10,769 nucleotides of DNA, taken from NCBI GenBank assembly GCA_002482775.1, contig DLGQ01000115.1:54042-64810 (forward strand), given 5' to 3'. The notes beneath the pieces were generated by a model that was given only the letters and a program-made list of their open reading frames with translations, was not told where the DNA came from and made no database searches. The translations under genes and the position numbers were made by a program. The DNA comes from Flavobacteriales bacterium UBA7690 (GTDB taxonomy: Bacteria; Bacteroidota; Bacteroidia; Flavobacteriales_F; PHOS-HE28). Below are positions 7,897 to 10,769 of the stretch, piece by piece (position 1 is the stretch's first letter; the number at the start of each line of letters is the position of its first letter).

Positions 7897-8106
7897 TCAG
7901 GAATTCGGTTCATCAGTTGATGCTGACATGGGCCTTTTGAACGTGTTCATGAGCAGGCCACCCATCAGCGCACCGTACAAACTGCTGTTCACTGGACTGC
8001 TCGTGATGGCGCAGCCCGTGGTGCAACCGAAATGGTTCCAGTACAGCCAGCCAAGTCCTGCACCTAGTGCTACACCGAGGATGGTGAAGATCACGGTGCG
8101 GCTCAT
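7897..8106 (-). CDS. DUF6132-like small membrane protein
   Basis: This 69-residue protein has two likely membrane helices (about 5-24 and 41-55). Between them is FGCTTGCAITSSP, which holds two cysteines (Cys28, Cys32) next to the end of the first helix. The Gly-Cys-xx-Gly-Cys-x-Ile-Thr block and the following LYGALMGG match what I know as DUF6132. The ATG at 8106-8104 overlaps the stop of the DUF2892 gene by four bases. A longer in-frame start at 8337 would overlap that gene entirely and gives a basic, His-rich leader with no membrane character, so it is rejected. Its place between a YgaP-like membrane protein and a rhodanese suggests a membrane thiol or sulfur-relay role, which is inference. 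Confidence 0.85.
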   Translation of the reverse strand: MSRTVIFTILGVALGAGLGWLYWNHFGCTTGCAITSSPVNSSLYGALMGGLLMNTFKRPMSASTDEPNS

Positions 8107-8306
8107 TTCTTCGCACAGGTGTTGATCCCGAAGGGCGCGTAGAGCGGGCAGAAGCTGATGAAGCTCGTGAGCAGGAATACAACGGCCAGCACAAGAAGCA
8201 CGATGCCCAAGGTGCCTGTAACGGTCTTTGTGAAATACAGTATGCCGATCACAACGGCCAGTATGATGCGTAGGATACGGTCCGTGGAGCCCATGTTCGC
8301 TTTCAT
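8103..8306 (-). CDS. DUF2892 (YgaP-like transmembrane) small membrane protein
   Basis: This 67-residue protein begins MKANMGSTDRILRI, the usual DUF2892 opening, and has two membrane helices (about 11-25 and 32-50). It ends in the conserved FCPLYAPFGINTC segment with Cys53 and Cys64. In E. coli YgaP the same membrane part is fused to a rhodanese domain; here the rhodanese is a separate gene two positions downstream, so the operon looks like an unfused version. The in-frame start at 8396 is rejected because it adds a non-conserved leader and lies upstream of the promoter candidate at 8327-8334. It is the first gene of the four-gene leftward operon. Suggested roles in sulfur or cyanide-adduct export are not proven. 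Confidence 0.88.
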   Translation of the reverse strand: MKANMGSTDRILRIILAVVIGILYFTKTVTGTLGIVLLVLAVVFLLTSFISFCPLYAPFGINTCAKK

Positions 8307-8326
8307 CGCTTCGGTGTTTATGGATA

Positions 8327-8334
8327 CAAAGGTG
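8327..8334 (-). promoter_or_regulatory. Candidate -7 element for the DUF2892-DUF6132-rhodanese-thioredoxin operon
   Basis: On the reverse strand this reads CACCTTTG, five of the six fixed positions of TAnnTTTG. The box ends 21 bases before the ATG at 8306. There is no -33 box, but an inverted repeat centred 37.5 bases upstream of the end of the -7 box (8355-8374) sits where a class II activator would bind. This fits an activator-dependent promoter. Confidence 0.45.
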
Positions 8335-8354
8335 CACCGCTTCCCACCTGTCCT

Positions 8355-8374
8355 TCGGTGAGGATCGTCACCGA
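8355..8374. promoter_or_regulatory. CRP-like operator candidate, TCGGTGA-N6-TCACCGA
   Basis: These bases form a perfect 7-base inverted repeat with a 6-base spacer (GGATCG). The inner part, GTGA-N6-TCAC, is the core of the CRP consensus. It lies between the leftward operon and the peroxiredoxin gene, centred at 8364.5, about 43 bases upstream of the expected leftward transcription start. A near copy of its inner 12 bases occurs upstream of the MBL gene (9254-9265). The local Crp/Fnr protein is the obvious candidate to bind it, by inference from its recognition helix. Confidence 0.55.
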
Positions 8375-8397
8375 CACCGATCCAAGCTTCGCCCAAT

Positions 8398-8413
8398 GGT
8401 CGACCGGTCGACC
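8398..8413. promoter_or_regulatory. 16-base perfect palindrome upstream of the peroxiredoxin gene
   Basis: GGTCGACCGGTCGACC is its own reverse complement and is also two direct copies of the palindrome GGTCGACC. It lies in the divergent region, about 88 bases before the ATG at 8501. The form fits a binding site for a dimer or pair of dimers, but no matching regulator is identified and its function is unknown. Confidence 0.35.
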
Positions 8414-8500
8414 TCCTCGCCGTGGTCCGCGTTACCGAACAGCGAGCAAAGGGTGACGAAGATCACCGTCGGCGCCTCGTTCCTGTCGTCTCTTTGTACC

Positions 8501-9154
8501 ATGGAAACAACGAACAACATGCCCCGCATCGGCGACCAGGCTCCCGATTTCGAGGCGCTCACGACCACGGGTCCGCTGAAGTTCAGCGAGTATATCAAGG
8601 ATAGCTGGGCCATCCTCTTTTCGCACCCCGCCGACTTCACACCCGTATGCACCACCGAGCTCAGCGGCTTCGCGCAGAACAAGGAGTGGTTCACCGCGCG
8701 CAATACCAAGCTCATCGGTGAGAGCATCGATAGCATCCACAGCCACATCGCATGGGTGCAGGCCGTTCGCGAGAAGAGCGGCGTGTATATGGACTTCCCC
8801 ATCATCGCCGACATCGACATGAAGGTGGCGAAGCTCTATGGCATGCTGCACGAGAATGCGAGCAACACCGCCGCTGTGCGTGCAGTGTTCTTCATCGATC
8901 CCAAGGGGGTCATCCGTTTGGTGATGTATTACCCGCTTAACGTTGGGCGGAACATGGATGAGATAAAGCGTGTGCTGGAAGCGATGCAGACGGCCGATGC
9001 CAATGGGTGTGCCATGCCGCTTAATTGGAAGAAGGGTGATAAGGTGATCGTACCTCCCCCAAGAACGTTGAAGGACCTTGATGCGCGCCTGAACGAGAAG
9101 GGCATCGAACTGATCGACTTCTACCTCGCCAAAAAAGAACTGGAACCGGCTTAG
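8501..9154 (+). CDS. Peroxiredoxin, 1-Cys/Prx6-type (AhpC/TSA family)
   Basis: The 217-residue cytosolic protein reduces peroxides through a peroxidatic cysteine. HPADFTPVC (42-50) contains the Pro-xxx-Thr-xx-Cys motif with Cys50, and YYPLNVGRNMDEIKRVLEAMQ is the usual Prx6-class stretch. A second cysteine, Cys170 in NGCAMPLNW, lies in the C-terminal region where this class usually has no Cys, so a disulfide mechanism is possible. ATG 8501 is chosen; ATG 8519 (starting MPRIGDQAPDF) is an equally good start and would be favoured if a weak -7-like TCTCTTTG at 8489-8496 is real. The in-frame ATG at 8396 is rejected because it adds 35 non-conserved residues across the operator region. Thioredoxin from the divergent operon is a plausible reductant. 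A terminator follows at 9180-9208. Confidence 0.93.
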   Translation: METTNNMPRIGDQAPDFEALTTTGPLKFSEYIKDSWAILFSHPADFTPVCTTELSGFAQNKEWFTARNTKLIGESIDSIHSHIAWVQAVREKSGVYMDFPIIADIDMKVAKLYGMLHENASNTAAVRAVFFIDPKGVIRLVMYYPLNVGRNMDEIKRVLEAMQTADANGCAMPLNWKKGDKVIVPPPRTLKDLDARLNEKGIELIDFYLAKKELEPA

Positions 9155-9179
9155 TCGTTCCCTGTTCTTCTCCAAGACG

Positions 9180-9208
9180 AGAGGCTCCTCCGGGGGCCTT
9201 TCTCTTTT
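9180..9208 (+). terminator. Rho-independent terminator after the peroxiredoxin gene
   Basis: AGGCTCC (9182-9188) pairs with GGGGCCT (9193-9199) around a TCCG loop, seven pairs including one T-G wobble. It is followed by the T-rich run TTTCTCTTTT (9199-9208). It starts 25 bases after the stop at 9154 and separates the peroxiredoxin transcript from the MBL gene. Confidence 0.8.
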
Positions 9209-9253
9209 CGCACATGGACCGCGTGTGATGATCATTCCACAGGGTCCGGGATC

Positions 9254-9265
9254 TGACGATCGTCA
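9254..9265. promoter_or_regulatory. CRP-like operator candidate, TGACGATCGTCA, upstream of the MBL gene
   Basis: This is a perfect 12-base palindrome with a TGA-N6-TCA core. It matches the inner 12 bases of the 8355-8374 site at 11 positions (only the fourth base differs). It is centred 36.5 bases upstream of the end of a -7-like box (9289-9296), nearly the same geometry as at the other promoter (37.5). The bases outside the core (CTGA/TCAA) match GTGA less well than the first site does. Confidence 0.5.
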
Positions 9266-9288
9266 AGGTATGCTGCTTTTGACGTGCG

Positions 9289-9296
9289 GAGTTTTG
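9289..9296 (+). promoter_or_regulatory. Possible -7 element for the MBL-rhodanese gene
   Basis: GAGTTTTG matches five of six fixed positions of TAnnTTTG. The box ends 59 bases before the ATG at 9355. A competing candidate with the same score, TGCTTTTG, lies at 9274-9281. The 9289-9296 box is preferred only because its distance to the upstream palindrome mirrors the operon promoter. Confidence 0.3.
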
Positions 9297-9354
9297 CGTG
9301 CAAGGAGAACTACGTGCCGACGATCCTCGGCCCCAACAGAACCCAACAACCACC

Positions 9355-10767
9355 ATGACCATCAAACAGATCTATACCGGTTGTATCGCACATGCTGCGT
9401 ACTACCTGGAGAGCAATGGCGAAGCGGCCATCTTCGATCCGCTGCGCGAAGTACAACCGTATATCGACCGTGCCACTGCCGACGGGGCGAAGATCAAGTA
9501 CGTCTTCGAGACACACTTCCATGCCGACTTCGTGAGCGGCCATCTGGATCTGGCGAAGAAGGCCGGTTCCACCATTGTCTATGGTCCCACAGCGAAGCCG
9601 GGCTTCGAAGCCCATGTGGCCACGGATGGTGAGGTGTTCAACATCGGGAAGGCGAAAGTGAAGGTGATCCACACACCCGGCCACACCATGGAAAGTACCA
9701 CGTACTTGGTTATCGACGAGCACGGCAAGGAGCACGGCATCATCACCGGCGATACGCTCTTCATTGGTGATGTCGGTCGCCCTGACCTCGCCCAACATGT
9801 GATCGCCGACCTGACCGAGGACAAGCTCGCCGGACACCTCTTCGACTCGCTCCGCAACAAGATCATGCCGTTGAGCGACGACCTCATCGTGTATCCGAAC
9901 CACGGTGCCGGCAGCGCATGCGGCAAGATGATGAGCAAGGAGACCACCGACACCCTCGGCAACCAGAAACGCACCAACTACGCACTGGATCCGAAGCTCA
10001 CCAAGGAGGAGTTCAAGAAGGCGTTGCTCACGGGTCTTACGCCGCCTCCCGGCTACTTCCCGAAGAACGTGCTGATGAATATCCAGGGCTACGAAAGCCT
10101 GGATGTAGTAGTGGCGCGCGGTAAACGTGCGTTGGATCCTAACGCGTTCGAGGTGGTCGCGAACGAAGAGCGTCCGTTGGTCCTGGACACACGGCCGGCC
10201 GCTGTATTCGCCCAAGGCTTCATTCCGAACAGTGTGAACATCGGACTGGACAGCAACTTTGCCATGTGGGTGGGGGAGATGATCCCGGACATCAAGCAAA
10301 CGATCCTGATCGTTACCGAACCCGGCAAAGAGGAGGAGAGCATCATCCGCTTGAGCCGTGTGGGCTATGACAACACCATCGGTTATCTCGACGGCGGAGT
10401 TGAGGCGTGGAAGAATGCCGGTAAGGAAATGGATACCGTGCAACGCATCTCCGCGGATGAGTTCGCGAAGCGCTATGAGAGCAAACCCTTGGTGTTCGAC
10501 GTGCGCAAGAAGAGCGAGTTCGAGAGCGAGCATGTGGAGGGTGCGATCAACATCCCATTGAACATGATCAGCCAGCATCTTGCGGAGTTCCCGAAGGACA
10601 AACCCTTCATTGTGCACTGCGCTGGAGGTTACCGAAGCATGATCGCTGCGAGCATCCTGAAGCAACGAGGTTGGGAGAACTTCGTGGATGTGGAGAGCGG
10701 GTTCGCCGGGATCAAGACGACCGGTGTGAAGGTGACGGAGTACGTGTGTCCGACCACGCTGTTGTAA
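9355..10767 (+). CDS. MBL-fold persulfide dioxygenase-type protein fused to two rhodanese domains
   Basis: The 470-residue protein has a metallo-beta-lactamase domain (about 1-235) followed by rhodanese domains at about 255-362 and 375-468. Metal-binding motifs are THFHADFVSGH (His54, His56, Asp58, His63), HTPGH (His106, His110), GDTLFIGDVGRPD (Asp133) and NHGAGSACG (His183). The first of these matches the ETHE1/persulfide dioxygenase group, which oxidises glutathione or other low-molecular-weight persulfides to sulfite. Rhodanese 1 keeps LDTR (277-280) and the overall fold, but its loop reads VTEPGKEEES with no Cys, so it should be inactive. Rhodanese 2 has Cys422 in HCAGGYRS and should transfer sulfur. 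A GTG start at 9298 is possible, but ATG 9355 matches the family N-terminus (MTIKQIYTGC). The stop lies two bases from the window end, so any following gene of the same operon is not visible. Substrate and metal (expected to be iron) are from family knowledge. Confidence 0.95.
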   Translation: MTIKQIYTGCIAHAAYYLESNGEAAIFDPLREVQPYIDRATADGAKIKYVFETHFHADFVSGHLDLAKKAGSTIVYGPTAKPGFEAHVATDGEVFNIGKAKVKVIHTPGHTMESTTYLVIDEHGKEHGIITGDTLFIGDVGRPDLAQHVIADLTEDKLAGHLFDSLRNKIMPLSDDLIVYPNHGAGSACGKMMSKETTDTLGNQKRTNYALDPKLTKEEFKKALLTGLTPPPGYFPKNVLMNIQGYESLDVVVARGKRALDPNAFEVVANEERPLVLDTRPAAVFAQGFIPNSVNIGLDSNFAMWVGEMIPDIKQTILIVTEPGKEEESIIRLSRVGYDNTIGYLDGGVEAWKNAGKEMDTVQRISADEFAKRYESKPLVFDVRKKSEFESEHVEGAINIPLNMISQHLAEFPKDKPFIVHCAGGYRSMIAASILKQRGWENFVDVESGFAGIKTTGVKVTEYVCPTTLL

Positions 10768-10769
10768 CA

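Noticed and set aside
8396..8500. N-terminal extension of the peroxiredoxin from an in-frame ATG at 8396
   Set aside because: The added 35 residues do not resemble the family and would run through the palindrome and promoter region. Starts at 8501 or 8519 fit the family.
9221..9238. TGTG-N10-CACA as a CRP site upstream of the MBL gene
   Set aside because: The half-sites are two bases too far apart for a CRP-type site (TGTG-N8-CACA). The palindrome at 9254-9265 has the right spacing.
9310..10665. A 451-codon open frame on the minus strand under the MBL-rhodanese gene
   Set aside because: It has no family-like sequence and is His/Val/Leu-rich in the way antisense frames of GC-rich genes are. 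The plus-strand protein is a clear full-length match to a known family.

Overview
The window looks like chromosomal DNA of a Bacteroidota bacterium, most likely a fairly GC-rich member of the Flavobacteriales. The evidence is the protein families (a Bacteroidota-type exosortase set, a Crp/Fnr regulator with a CxxxxxCC motif, an MBL-fold/double-rhodanese fusion) and -7 promoter elements of the Bacteroidota form TAnnTTTG ahead of several genes. I made no database comparison. I see no rRNA, tRNA, CRISPR array, insertion sequence or origin.

Layout. (1) 1-1853, minus: the N-terminal 617 codons of a Wzc/ExoP-type chain-length determinant and tyrosine autokinase, cut by the window edge just after its Walker A motif. 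(2) 1854-2155: a divergent intergenic region with promoters facing both ways. (3) 2156-3386, plus: a tightly coupled three-gene exosortase unit. It encodes a 71-residue PID-CTERM-like substrate, a membrane transpeptidase with the Cys/Arg/His triad, and a small membrane partner. (4) 3433-5141, plus: glyA and a hotdog-fold thioesterase, overlapping by one base. (5) 5131-6431, minus: an HTTM-type membrane protein and a DUF5819-like membrane protein with a 4-base overlap. The HTTM gene also overlaps the thioesterase gene tail to tail. (6) 6511-10767: a reactive-sulfur and redox module. It contains a Cys-rich Crp/Fnr regulator (plus), a convergent four-gene operon of DUF2892, DUF6132, rhodanese and thioredoxin (minus), a 1-Cys-type peroxiredoxin (plus), and an MBL-fold/rhodanese fusion of the persulfide dioxygenase type (plus).

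How the genes may work together. The polysaccharide exporter next to an exosortase unit fits the known link between exosortases and envelope or exopolysaccharide production. The sulfur module has the parts expected for persulfide and polysulfide handling: oxidation (MBL domain), sulfur transfer (rhodanese domains), reduction (thioredoxin), peroxide removal (peroxiredoxin) and two small Cys-bearing membrane proteins. The most interesting new signal is a pair of near-identical inverted repeats (TGA-N6-TCA, 11 of 12 bases shared). One lies upstream of the four-gene operon and the other upstream of the MBL gene. Both sit about 37 bases from a candidate -7 box. The Crp/Fnr protein in the same window has the R-E-xxx-R recognition helix that in E. 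coli CRP reads GTGA half-sites, but it has lost the cAMP-binding Gly-Glu pair and carries three cysteines there. I propose that it is a thiol- or persulfide-responsive local activator of this module.
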